Part shown: in pieces, positions 42,309 to 50,714 of the stretch
How the letters are laid out: each line of letters starts with the position of its first letter
Numbering within the stretch: position 1 is the stretch's first letter
NCBI RefSeq assembly: GCF_965203655.1
Contig: NZ_CBDBDD010000005.1
Coordinates: 1-64,000, forward strand
DNA length: 64,000 bases
Direction: 5' to 3'
Origin: Poriferisodalis sp965203655
Lineage (GTDB): Bacteria; Actinomycetota; Acidimicrobiia; Acidimicrobiales; Poriferisodalaceae
Program-made: the position numbers and the translations under genes
The notes under the pieces: model-generated
Databases searched by the model: none
Seen by the model: the letters and a program-made list of their open reading frames with translations, nothing else
What the model was told of the DNA's origin: nothing

Positions 42309-43652
42309 GTGAGGATTCTCGTGGTGGGGGCCGGCGAGGTCGGCAGCTACATCGCCGAACGCCTCAGCCGTGAAGGCAACGATGTCGTTGTCATCGATCA
42401 GCACTCCGGTCGTCTGGATGCGCTCGCGTCCGAGGTCGATCTGCTCACGGTGAACGGCAGCGGTACCAATCCCGCCGTGCTCAGCGAGGCGGGGCTCGAG
42501 CGAGCAGAGGTACTCGTCGCGGTCACCGATTCCGACGAGGTGAACCTCTTGGCGTGCATGCAGGCCAAGCAGAACGGCGTACCCGCGACCGTTGCACGCC
42601 TGCAGGACGGCGACTTGCGCGGCGCGCCGGGTCGCAGCCTGCGCAACGCGATCGGCGTCGACCTGGTGCTCGACCCCGATGAGCAGACCGCCGACGCCAT
42701 CATGGACTTGCTGGTGTACCACGGTGTGTCGGACATCAACGAGCTCGCGAACGGCGAGGTACTCGTCGTGGGCGCCCGCCTGGCTGAAGATGCCCCGCTG
42801 GTCGGCAAGACCATGGCCGAGATCGGCGCATACTACGAGCCGGAATGGGACTTCATCTTCGGCGCGCTGTCGCGAGGTGGCGATGTCACCGTCATGCGTC
42901 GCGAGACGACGCTGCAGCCACACGACCTGCTCAGAGTCGTGTGCCGGCGCCAGGGGCGACGTGAGCTCATGGAGATCATGGGGCTGAGCCGCTCAGATTT
43001 CCGCCGCGTCATGATCCTGGGCGGGGGGCGTACGGCCGGCTTGCTGGCTGGTCGGCTGCTCGAACGTCACATTGAAGTCGTCATTATCGAGCAGCACCAT
43101 GACCGCTGCCTCGAGCTGAGCGAGCGTCACGCAGGCGCGCTCGTGCTGCATGGCGACATCACCGACATCGACGTGCTCGCACGCGAGGGCGTCGGCACCT
43201 TCGACTCTGTAGTGGCGGTGACCGGGGAAGACGATGCCAACGTCTTGGCCTGCCTGTATGCCAAGTCTGAAGGGGCTACCGAGACCATCGCTGTCGTGCA
43301 TCGCCTGTCCTTGCTGCCGTTGCTGGAGCAGGTGGGCATCGACGCGGCGCTGTCGCCTCGCACAGCCAGCGCCAACATGGTCCTGCGGATGGTCCGGGGC
43401 GATGTCACGGCCGTGGCGACCTTCCTCGAAGGCGATGTCGAAGTACTCGAATTCGAAGTGGGTGCGGGTTCGAGTGCCGATGGCTCGTTCGTGCGGGAAC
43501 TTCATCTGCCTGGCCAGATGCTGCTCGCCGCGATCGTGCGGGATGGCAAGGCCCGCATTGCGCGGGGCCGGAGCGAGCTAAGGGCGCGGGACCACGTGGT
43601 CGCCTTCGTGACGCCTGACTGCGTGGACGAGGTCAAGCAGGCCTTTCGGTGA
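42309..43652 (+). CDS. trkA: Trk potassium uptake regulator TrkA
   Basis: 447 residues, GTG at 42309. Two RCK halves, each with a nucleotide-binding Rossmann domain: VVGAGEVGSYIAERL with NDVVVIDQHSGRLD, then MILGGGRTAGLLAGRLL with EVVIIEQHHDRC. The C-terminal TrkA-C part follows (LHLPGQMLLAAIVRDGK). It binds NAD(H) and gates the TrkH channel from the cytosol. Its stop overlaps the GTG of the first trkH gene (GTGA at 43649), so the three Trk genes form one operon. Confidence 0.93.
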   Translation: MRILVVGAGEVGSYIAERLSREGNDVVVIDQHSGRLDALASEVDLLTVNGSGTNPAVLSEAGLERAEVLVAVTDSDEVNLLACMQAKQNGVPATVARLQDGDLRGAPGRSLRNAIGVDLVLDPDEQTADAIMDLLVYHGVSDINELANGEVLVVGARLAEDAPLVGKTMAEIGAYYEPEWDFIFGALSRGGDVTVMRRETTLQPHDLLRVVCRRQGRRELMEIMGLSRSDFRRVMILGGGRTAGLLAGRLLERHIEVVIIEQHHDRCLELSERHAGALVLHGDITDIDVLAREGVGTFDSVVAVTGEDDANVLACLYAKSEGATETIAVVHRLSLLPLLEQVGIDAALSPRTASANMVLRMVRGDVTAVATFLEGDVEVLEFEVGAGSSADGSFVRELHLPGQMLLAAIVRDGKARIARGRSELRARDHVVAFVTPDCVDEVKQAFR

Positions 43653-45346
43653 CACCCCGTCCGGCTCGCCGGGCTCGAGAGCGCGAGAGGCTTCGCCGTC
43701 TGGTGGTGCGAGCGGTGCGGGCCGCCGACGGCCTGCTGCACAGGTGGGCACGCGGACCGTACGAATCGACGCTTGCCATCACGGCGCTGGTCGTGCTGGC
43801 CGCCGCCGCGCCCGTGTTCGCGGCCTGCGCCGTGTTCGACTGGCTGTTCGGCGGACGGGTTGCTGCGAGCGGAGAGTTCGGGACTGACTCAGTCCCGCTG
43901 CTGCTCGCGGGAGCTGCTGTCGCGCTCATGGCCCTGGGCCTCCTGCGACTGTGCCGGTTTGAGCGGCGCATCACCGAGCGCCAGACGCTGACGGCGTTGG
44001 TGCTCGGATCGTTCGCGGCGGTCGCCGCCATCGCGATCGCTCACCTCGCAACCGGTGCAGTGGAACCCACCGCGTTCGCGACGGCATTCGCCGAAGCGGC
44101 TGCGACGGTCACCGGTACCAACAGCACGACGATCCCAGAAGCCGACCCTGGCAGCGGGATGCTGGATCTCGGCGGCGGGATGCTGGCACTTCGAGCAGTG
44201 GGGCAGTGGCTGGGCGGGGCAGCATTCATCGTCGTGCTCGTCCGCGTGCTGCCCCATCTGGGCGTGGGCGGCCTGGACACGGACGGGGGAGTGGCGACCC
44301 GGTCGGCTCGCAGGCTGGCACCCCGCAGTGCCGGCACGATGGGTCGCCTCCTGCTGCTGTACGGCGCGCTCACGGTGCTGGTTGCGGTCGGTTACGGGTT
44401 GGCCGGCATGCCGTTGCTGCAGAGCGGGCTGCATGCGCTGACCACGGCCTCGACAGGCGGCTTCTCCACGCAGGCGGCTTCGTTGGGCGCATTCGACTCG
44501 GCAGCCATTGAGTGGGTGGCGGTCTTCGGCATGGCGGCTGGAGGCGTGAGCCTGCCGCTCATGTTCCTGGCGATCCGGCGCCGTGACCCGGCCCGTTTCA
44601 TCCGCAGTTACGAATTCCGGCTGTACATCACGCTGATCATCTTCGCCACGGTGGCGGTGGCGCTGTTGCCACGCGACGGTGTCGGCTGGCCGCACATCTT
44701 CGGTGCCGAACACATCCGAGAATCGCTGTTTGCGGTGGTGTCGGTGATCTCGACAACTGGCTTCGAGACCACATCGCTTGTTGACCTGTCGATCGGCAGC
44801 CAGGCGCTGCTGATGGTGCTCATGCTGATCGGCGGCATGAGCGCGTCGATGGCCGGCGGCTTCAAGGTGGTGCGGCTGCTGACACTGGCGTCCTTCATCG
44901 GACGGGAACTGCGTCGCGCCATCTACCCGTCGCTCGCCGAGCGGCTGCGCCTAGGCCGCTCCACCATCTCCGAAACGACGATCAGCCGCATTACCGGCGA
45001 GCTGCTGCTGGCAGCACTGCTGATCATCCCCGCCTCCATCGTTCTCGGCGCCAGCGGGCTGAACATCGTCGACGCACTGACCTACGCCGTGTCCACGCTG
45101 TCGAACGTCGGGCCTGCCATGGCCGCCGCGGACTCGACCGAGCACTTGGCTGTCGAGGGCTCGACCGGCCACCTCGACGCGGCCAATTGGCTAGGTCGCA
45201 TCACTGCCGGACTGCTCATGATGTGCGGGCGGATGTCGGTGACAGCGGCGGCTGTGGCGCTGAGCGTTGCGGCCTATCCGGCGGTGGCGGCAGTCCGGCA
45301 CGGGCAGTGGCGTCGGCGCCGACCTCACGGAGTGAGAGTGCGATGA
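43649..45346 (+). CDS. TrkH-family potassium transporter, first copy (divergent filter)
   Basis: 565 residues with about ten membrane segments. Selectivity-loop regions are seen in order: TVTGTNSTTI, TTASTGGFSTQ, ISTTGFETTS and STLSNVGPAMA; the filter glycine is kept in each. QWLGGAAFIVVLVRVLPHLGVGG matches the conserved segment after loop 1. Loop 1 is shorter on similarity than in the second copy. It starts inside trkA's stop and ends inside the next gene's start (ATGA at 45343). Together they suggest co-translation of TrkA with two different channel subunits. Confidence 0.88.
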   Translation: MTPRPARRARERERLRRLVVRAVRAADGLLHRWARGPYESTLAITALVVLAAAAPVFAACAVFDWLFGGRVAASGEFGTDSVPLLLAGAAVALMALGLLRLCRFERRITERQTLTALVLGSFAAVAAIAIAHLATGAVEPTAFATAFAEAAATVTGTNSTTIPEADPGSGMLDLGGGMLALRAVGQWLGGAAFIVVLVRVLPHLGVGGLDTDGGVATRSARRLAPRSAGTMGRLLLLYGALTVLVAVGYGLAGMPLLQSGLHALTTASTGGFSTQAASLGAFDSAAIEWVAVFGMAAGGVSLPLMFLAIRRRDPARFIRSYEFRLYITLIIFATVAVALLPRDGVGWPHIFGAEHIRESLFAVVSVISTTGFETTSLVDLSIGSQALLMVLMLIGGMSASMAGGFKVVRLLTLASFIGRELRRAIYPSLAERLRLGRSTISETTISRITGELLLAALLIIPASIVLGASGLNIVDALTYAVSTLSNVGPAMAAADSTEHLAVEGSTGHLDAANWLGRITAGLLMMCGRMSVTAAAVALSVAAYPAVAAVRHGQWRRRRPHGVRVR

Positions 45347-46995
45347 GCGATTCCGTCGGCCTGCGCTCGCTGCCCGAAGTACGGCGCTACGAGTCCACGC
45401 CGGTGCACATCAGCGGGGTGGCACTGATGTTCGTGGGGATCGGCATGGCGATCTCCGCTGTCGTAGCGCTCATCGACGGCGGCGGAGGTGCAGCCGCGCT
45501 GGGGGCCTCCGCAGCCATAAGCGCAGGCGTGGGCAGCACCATGTACCGAAGCACGACGGCGTCGGACCGGGCAGATTCCCCGCTGGCGTTCGCCGCGGTG
45601 GCATGGGCATGGCTGGCGGTATCGATTGCCGGAACAATGCCGTACCTGTTCAGCGGCGTGATCGCTTGGAGCGAGGCCGACAACGCGCTGTTCGAGTCCA
45701 TCTCGGGCTTCACCTGCACGGGCGCCACGATCCTGGCCGACATCGACGGAGTAGCCCACGGGATCCTCTTCTTCCGCAGCATGACCCAATGGTTCGGCGG
45801 CATGGGCTTGATCGTGCTCGCGGTGAGCGTGCTGCCCGCGCTGAAGGTGGGCGGCTTGGAACTCATCGCCAACGAGGCGCCCGGCCCGACGGCTGATCGC
45901 TTCACACCGCGTATCGCCGCCACGGCGCGGCGGTTGTGGATGCTGTACGGGGCGTTCACGCTGGCGGTGACGCTGGCCCTGCTGGCTGCGGGAACGAGCC
46001 TGTTCGATGCGGTGGCGCATGCCTTCACGACGGTGGCAACCGGGGGCTTCTCGACCTACTCGAGATCGATTGCCGAATTCGATTCGGTAGCCGTCGAGCT
46101 GGTGTTGATCGCAGGCATGATCACGTGCGGCGCGAGCTTCTCGATCCATTGGCACCTGATCACGCGCACGCGCTCGCAACGACGGAGCTACTCGGAGCTC
46201 CGCTGGTACCTGGGGCTCATCGGCGGTGCCGCGGTAGCCCTGTTGGTACTGAATTCGGGCAAGCTCGGTTTCGGCGACAACGTCCGAGAGGCGGCGTTTT
46301 ATGCGGCTTCGCTGGGCTCCAACACCGGCTATGGCCTCACCGATTACGCGCACGAGCAACTCTGGACGCCTTCCGCGCAGCTCGTGCTGCTGGCGCTGTT
46401 CGTGATCGGCGGCATGACGGGTTCGACAGCGGGCGGGATCAAAGTGCTGCGGCTGCAGATCGTGGCCCGCTACGCGGTCAGGGAGGTCATCCGTGCTCGC
46501 CACCGCAGGGCTGTGCTGCCGATGCGCCTCGGCGACACCACCGTGGCCGAGGACGTCGCGGCCCGGGCGCTGGGCTTCGTGCTGCTGTATCTGGGCCTCG
46601 CGTTGGCGGGCGGGGTGCTGATGACCGCGCTGGGCAACGATCTCGAAACAGGTTTCTCCGGCGCGGTCTCGGCCATCGGCACCGTCGGCCCGGCGCTGGG
46701 CGACGCGGGGCCGACAAACTCGGCACTGGCATTCGAACGTGCATCGCGGCCGGTGATGATGGTGCTCATGCTGTTCGGCCGGCTCGAGGTGTTTCCCACG
46801 ATGCTGATGTTCGTGGCGGCGGTGCGAGCCGGCACACGTTCGCGCTCTGTGCGCCAGCCCGCGCAGCCCCGGAGGCGACGGACCGCTCGACTCGGCCGGC
46901 CGTCGGCTCACGCCTCCGATCAGGAGACCGAGCGCAGCGGCGTGAGCGGCATCAGCTCGCCGAAGTCGTCCACTCGCAGCGCCCGCGGAAGCTGA
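45343..46995 (+). CDS. TrkH-family potassium transporter, second copy
   Basis: 550 residues from the ATG at 45343. It has the canonical loop 1, SGFTCTGATILADIDG, then QWFGGMGLIVLAVSVLPALKVGG, FTTVATGGFSTYSRS, GSNTGYGLTD and SAIGTVGPALGD. The last 45 residues are basic and low in complexity and overlap the 3' end of the opposing lpqB-like gene by 76 nt, so the tail may be poorly constrained. The pair with the first copy suggests either two channels sharing one TrkA or a heterodimer. Confidence 0.9.
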   Translation: MSDSVGLRSLPEVRRYESTPVHISGVALMFVGIGMAISAVVALIDGGGGAAALGASAAISAGVGSTMYRSTTASDRADSPLAFAAVAWAWLAVSIAGTMPYLFSGVIAWSEADNALFESISGFTCTGATILADIDGVAHGILFFRSMTQWFGGMGLIVLAVSVLPALKVGGLELIANEAPGPTADRFTPRIAATARRLWMLYGAFTLAVTLALLAAGTSLFDAVAHAFTTVATGGFSTYSRSIAEFDSVAVELVLIAGMITCGASFSIHWHLITRTRSQRRSYSELRWYLGLIGGAAVALLVLNSGKLGFGDNVREAAFYAASLGSNTGYGLTDYAHEQLWTPSAQLVLLALFVIGGMTGSTAGGIKVLRLQIVARYAVREVIRARHRRAVLPMRLGDTTVAEDVAARALGFVLLYLGLALAGGVLMTALGNDLETGFSGAVSAIGTVGPALGDAGPTNSALAFERASRPVMMVLMLFGRLEVFPTMLMFVAAVRAGTRSRSVRQPAQPRRRRTARLGRPSAHASDQETERSGVSGISSPKSSTRSARGS

Positions 46996-47549
46996 CCCGG
47001 TTGGGCCTGGGCGATCGTGCCGGCGCCGTCAGGGAGCGACTGCGCCACCCCGTCGAGGTAGAACAGCACGCCCTGGCTGTCCCGTGCCAGCGCAGACGCC
47101 GTCAGCACCAGTTGGGCCACGGCACGGATTCGCTGTGCGCCCTCCACCTCGAAGAACACCTCATTGAGGTGGATCGACACGACGTTGTTGCGCAAGAGCT
47201 GCACGTCCACCACTTCGGTGCCCGCCGGGATCGCGGACTCGAGCCCGTTCTCGGCTTCCGCAGGCGTCGGACCCGCCAGCAGGTTGTTGAGGGGTGCATC
47301 GAGGAAGACCGGCGCTGCCAAGGGTCGCTGCAGCTCCACGAGGAGGCCGTCTCGCAGGAAGTAGACGGCGTGCAACGACGTCGTCGGGGTGTCCGGCGCC
47401 ACGCCGACGACTGGCTGATCGTCACGCTCGGGGAAGACGCCGGCGGGCACGTCGATGCCGCTCGGGGTCTCGTCAGTCGGCAGGCCGCACCCTGCCAGCG
47501 CCAAGAGGCATGCCAGCGGCACGCTCAGCCATCTGGCACTCGCGCTCAT
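46920..47549 (-). CDS. GerMN-domain lipoprotein, short LpqB-like
   Basis: 209 residues, ATG at 47549 overlapping the kinase stop (ATGA). A lipobox ACLLALAGC gives Cys21. The GerMN domain (about 60-185) is shown by HAVYFLRDGLLVELQRPL, LNNLLAGPTPAEAENGLESAIP, VVSIHLNEVFFEVEG and AQLVLTASAL. Its place after mtrA and mtrB is where lpqB lies in actinobacteria. LpqB normally carries a further beta-propeller of several hundred residues, which is absent here. It likely modulates the sensor kinase from outside. Confidence 0.82.
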   Translation of the reverse strand: MSASARWLSVPLACLLALAGCGLPTDETPSGIDVPAGVFPERDDQPVVGVAPDTPTTSLHAVYFLRDGLLVELQRPLAAPVFLDAPLNNLLAGPTPAEAENGLESAIPAGTEVVDVQLLRNNVVSIHLNEVFFEVEGAQRIRAVAQLVLTASALARDSQGVLFYLDGVAQSLPDGAGTIAQAQPGQLPRALRVDDFGELMPLTPLRSVS

Positions 47550-48961
47550 CGGTGTCCCGCGATCGGCAGCTCCACCACGAACCGTGCGCCGCGCTCGCCG
47601 TCGGTGCGGGACTCGACGCGCACCGAGCCGCCATGGCGCCGTGTGTGCTCGTACACGAGCGCGAGGCCCAGGCCGGCACCCGATCCCGCACCCCGCTTGC
47701 GCGCCGCTGCCCCCCGCGTAAAGCGCTCGAACACCAGATCTCGCTCGGAGGGGGCGACGCCTGGACCGTTGTCCTCCACGGCGACACGGACGGAGTAGCC
47801 GGGCCGTGTGATCTGCACGCGAGTGACGCCGCCGCCGTGCTTGTCGGCGTTGCGCAGCAGGTTGTCGAAGACTTGAGCCAGCCCGCGCTTGTCGCCGATC
47901 ACCACGGCATCGGTGGCTGCTGGACTGATCACGAGGTTCACGCCGTCGCCGAGCGTCCGCACCCGGTGCTGCACCAGTTCCGTCACATTGACCAGGCCCC
48001 GCTCGAAGACAGATCCATCGGCGTCGGGCCGGGAGATCTCGAGCAGGTCTTGCACGAGCTGCTGAAACCGGTCTGCTTCCGATGCCAGCAGGTCGAGAGC
48101 GGTAGCTCCCTGGGCCGACAGCTCATCGCGGTGGCCGTTCAGGTAGTCGATGGAACTCCGCAGGGTTTGCAGGGGAGATCGCAGTTCGTGGCTGACATCG
48201 GACGCGAAGCGAGCGTCTCGGGCAATCCGGCGTTCCATGGCATCGGCCATGTCGTTGAACGACTCGACGATGACGGCGAGATCGGGATCGTCGCTGCGCT
48301 CGACACGAGTGTCGAATCTGCCGTGCGCGATCGAGTTGGCGGCGTCGGAGACGGTGGCCAGCGGCCGCAGCAGCCGCCCGCCGGCCCACGCGCCGATTGC
48401 GACGCCGAGCAAGACGGTGAGGGCAGCTCCGACGCCCAGGATCAACCGCAGGCTCGCCAGCGTCGCCTCGATCTCCGCGAGCGGCACGACCTCGAAGTAC
48501 AGCGTTTCGCTGAGCTGGGACACCGCTGCGGGGCGCAGGCGCAGCCCGAGGGCAAGTTGGGGAACGCCGTCCAGCCGGTAACGCATCGCGTGTGCTTGGT
48601 CAGATTGCTCGATGGCAGCCACCAGCTGGTCGGGCAGGTCGCTGGGAACGAGCGACGGCGACCGCCAGACATCCGGCCCGGTTCGCACGATGGAGCGGCT
48701 GCCGCTGAGGCTCGGCAGCGACTCGAGCAGCACCGCAAAGTCGGGACTCTCGGCGCGCAGAGAGCCCTGTACCTGTGTGGCATTGGCGAAGAACTGGGCT
48801 TCGGAGGAATTCTGACGCGAACCCAGCATCGAGCCTCGCGAGAGGCTGTACGTCAGCACGACAAGCAGGAATGCCGCCAGGCACGCACCGAGCGTGAAGG
48901 CCCCCACGACTCGGGCGCGTAGCGGCAGCCGCCGCAACGGCCGCGGCCAGCGAACCCTCAT
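47546..48961 (-). CDS. mtrB: Sensor histidine kinase, MtrB-like
   Basis: 471 residues, ATG at 48961. An N-terminal membrane segment (VVGAFTLGACLAAFLLVVLT), an extracellular domain of about 110 residues, a second membrane segment with HAMP (GRLLRPLATVSDAANSIAHG), the phosphoacceptor His258 in DVSHELRSPLQTL, and a GHKL ATPase (VFDNLLRNADKHGG, EDNGPGVAP, GSGAGLGLALVYEH). It pairs with the response regulator 75 nt upstream and the LpqB-like lipoprotein that overlaps its stop. By family it controls wall and division genes. Codons 4-12 lie in a direct repeat. Confidence 0.9.
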   Translation of the reverse strand: MRVRWPRPLRRLPLRARVVGAFTLGACLAAFLLVVLTYSLSRGSMLGSRQNSSEAQFFANATQVQGSLRAESPDFAVLLESLPSLSGSRSIVRTGPDVWRSPSLVPSDLPDQLVAAIEQSDQAHAMRYRLDGVPQLALGLRLRPAAVSQLSETLYFEVVPLAEIEATLASLRLILGVGAALTVLLGVAIGAWAGGRLLRPLATVSDAANSIAHGRFDTRVERSDDPDLAVIVESFNDMADAMERRIARDARFASDVSHELRSPLQTLRSSIDYLNGHRDELSAQGATALDLLASEADRFQQLVQDLLEISRPDADGSVFERGLVNVTELVQHRVRTLGDGVNLVISPAATDAVVIGDKRGLAQVFDNLLRNADKHGGGVTRVQITRPGYSVRVAVEDNGPGVAPSERDLVFERFTRGAAARKRGAGSGAGLGLALVYEHTRRHGGSVRVESRTDGERGARFVVELPIAGHR

Positions 48962-49026
48962 CGTCTCAGCCTGCGCTCGGCTGCCGCCATCGGACTCAGC
49001 AGCCGCCGCAACGGTCGCGGCCAGCG
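48925..49026. repeat. 28-nt direct repeat at the mtrB start
   Basis: GCAGCCGCCGCAACGG(C/T)CGC then GGCCAGCG occurs at 48925-48952, inside the first codons of mtrB (WPRPLRRLP), and at 48999-49026, in the mtrA-mtrB gap, with one mismatch. The copies start 74 nt apart. The outer copy would read WPRPLRRLL in the same sense, as if the 5' end of mtrB had been duplicated. Confidence 0.8.
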
Positions 49027-49036
49027 CAGGTTCACT

Positions 49037-49717
49037 TCAGGCTCGCAGCTTGTAGCCCATGCCGCGTGCCGTCGCCACGTAACGCGGGTTGGCAGGATCA
49101 TCCTCGATCTTGAGGCGCAGCCGGCGCACATGCACATCGACGAGCCGGCCGTCACCGAAATAGTCGTAGCCCCAAACCCGTTCGAGGAGTTGCTCGCGGC
49201 TCATCACCTTGCCGGGGTTGTCGGACAACTCGCAGAGCAGGCGGAACTCCGTCTTGGTGAGGTGCAGTTCTTCGTCGTTCTTGCGCACCACGCCCTCGTC
49301 GGGATAGATCTCGAGATCGCCGATTGTGCGCGGCAGCCCGCTGCCGTCCACGGTTCGGCTCCGCCGCAGCAGCGCCCTGATCCGTGCCGAGAGCTCTTTG
49401 GGGGCAAACGGCTTGGTGAGATAGTCATCAGCTCCGGCTTCGAGCCCCGCAACCACGTCATGGGTGTCGTCACGAGCCGTCACCATGATGATCGGCACAT
49501 GGCTGATCCGCCGGATGGATCGGCACAGCTCGAAGCCATCGAGTCCGGGCAGCATGATGTCCACCAGCACCACGTCGGTGCTGTCGGGAGCGAACCGCTC
49601 CAGCGCCTCCTCGCACGACTCAGCCTCGCTGACGTTCCAGCCCTCGTCTTCGAGCGCCAGCCGCAGCGCCGTGCGAATCCGCTCGTCGTCTTCGACTGCG
49701 AGAACGTTGGTGGTCAT
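49037..49717 (-). CDS. mtrA: Response regulator, MtrA-like (OmpR family)
   Basis: 226 residues, ATG at 49717. The receiver domain has an acidic pocket DD at 10-11, phosphoacceptor Asp53 (VLVDIMLPG) and Lys102 (YLTKPF). The winged-helix DNA-binding domain holds LTKTEFRLLCEL, VWGYDYFGDGRLVDVHVRRLR and ATARGMGYKL. The order mtrA-mtrB-lpqB is conserved in actinobacteria and supports the name. Its ATG overlaps the stop of the preceding membrane-protein gene. Confidence 0.9.
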   Translation of the reverse strand: MTTNVLAVEDDERIRTALRLALEDEGWNVSEAESCEEALERFAPDSTDVVLVDIMLPGLDGFELCRSIRRISHVPIIMVTARDDTHDVVAGLEAGADDYLTKPFAPKELSARIRALLRRSRTVDGSGLPRTIGDLEIYPDEGVVRKNDEELHLTKTEFRLLCELSDNPGKVMSREQLLERVWGYDYFGDGRLVDVHVRRLRLKIEDDPANPRYVATARGMGYKLRA

Positions 49718-50127
49718 TGCCGTGCCGCCCGGTCATCTCCCGACGAGGCGGCTGGGCTGCGTCGGCGACGACGGTCCCGCCGCCGGCGCGTCACCGAGGC
49801 CTGATCAGCCCACTCGCTCATGGATCGCAAGACGAGCGCGGCGATTGCGGCGACACCGGCGGCAGCGGCGAGCGCACCGATCGCTGCGCCTGCAAGCGAT
49901 GGACCGACGCAGCCCCGGCTGCATTCGAGTGCGCTGATCGCATAGCCCACGAGGCCTCCGCAGACAGCGGAGACCACGATGGCGCTGAACGCGATGACGC
50001 GTGCGATTACCGACGGCAGCGCCGTCGGCGCAGGGGTGAGCACGGCACCTCCAATTCCCGCCGGAGCGCTCGATGTGGGCAAGCGATCATGCTGCTCGCT
50101 GTCGCCTCGCTCGCTCACGTGCGCCAT
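49714..50127 (-). CDS. Small membrane protein heading the mtrAB operon
   Basis: 137 residues from the ATG at 50127; the frame continues to 50187. Two hydrophobic segments (VIARVIAFSAIVVSAVCGGLV and AAIGALAAAAGVAAIAALVL) are joined by ALECSRGC, a short loop with two Cys that may form a disulfide. The tail is basic (RRRRDRRRRRS). The stop overlaps mtrA's start (ATGA). No family is recognised; its place suggests a role with the two-component system. Confidence 0.6.
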   Translation of the reverse strand: MAHVSERGDSEQHDRLPTSSAPAGIGGAVLTPAPTALPSVIARVIAFSAIVVSAVCGGLVGYAISALECSRGCVGPSLAGAAIGALAAAAGVAAIAALVLRSMSEWADQASVTRRRRDRRRRRSPAASSGDDRAARQ

Positions 50128-50201
50128 GGTACGACCAGCCAGCGAGTTGGGGGTCAAGCCCGGCTCGTTCGGCCGTCGACCTCCCATGGCAGACTGCCTG
50201 G

Positions 50202-50708
50202 GTGCCCCAACAGTTGCACCGATGGGCAGTCGCGGGCGGCATTCTGCGACGTGACTGCGCTGTGCTCATGGTCAACAACCTGCGTCGCAACGGCACCACC
50301 GACTGGAGCACACCAGGCGGCGTCGTGGATCCGGGCGAAACGGTGCTCGGGGCGCTCACGCGCGAAGTCGCCGAAGAGACCGGTCTGATGGTGTCGTCCT
50401 GGAACGGTCCGCTCTACTCCGTCGAGGCCGACGGCAGCGACGGACCGGGCTGGTTCTTGCGAGTCGAGGTACACGAGGCGGAGGCGTGGACGGGCGAACT
50501 GGATGTCGACGATCCCGACGGCATCGTGTTCGACGCCAAGTGGGTACCCAATGGAGAGCTGGAGGCCCTGCTTGCCGGCCAATACGCCTGGATGGCTGAA
50601 CCGCTGCTGGCGTACCTCAGGGGCGATGCCGGCCGCGGCCATGTGTTCCGCTACACGGTGACTGGCGACCATCGCACTGGCCTGGTGGTGAAGCCTGCGG
50701 CACGCTGA
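50202..50708 (+). CDS. Nudix hydrolase
   Basis: 168 residues from the GTG at 50202 (PQQLHRWAVAGGIL). A complete Nudix box runs from Gly40: GVVDPGE, seven residues, then REVAEETG (Glu46, Arg54, Glu55, Glu58, Glu59, Gly61). Such enzymes hydrolyse nucleoside diphosphates linked to another group. The substrate cannot be inferred. It precedes dinB by 6 nt, a sensible pairing if it cleans oxidised nucleotides, but that is a guess. Confidence 0.88.
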   Translation: MPQQLHRWAVAGGILRRDCAVLMVNNLRRNGTTDWSTPGGVVDPGETVLGALTREVAEETGLMVSSWNGPLYSVEADGSDGPGWFLRVEVHEAEAWTGELDVDDPDGIVFDAKWVPNGELEALLAGQYAWMAEPLLAYLRGDAGRGHVFRYTVTGDHRTGLVVKPAAR

Positions 50709-50714
50709 GGACCT

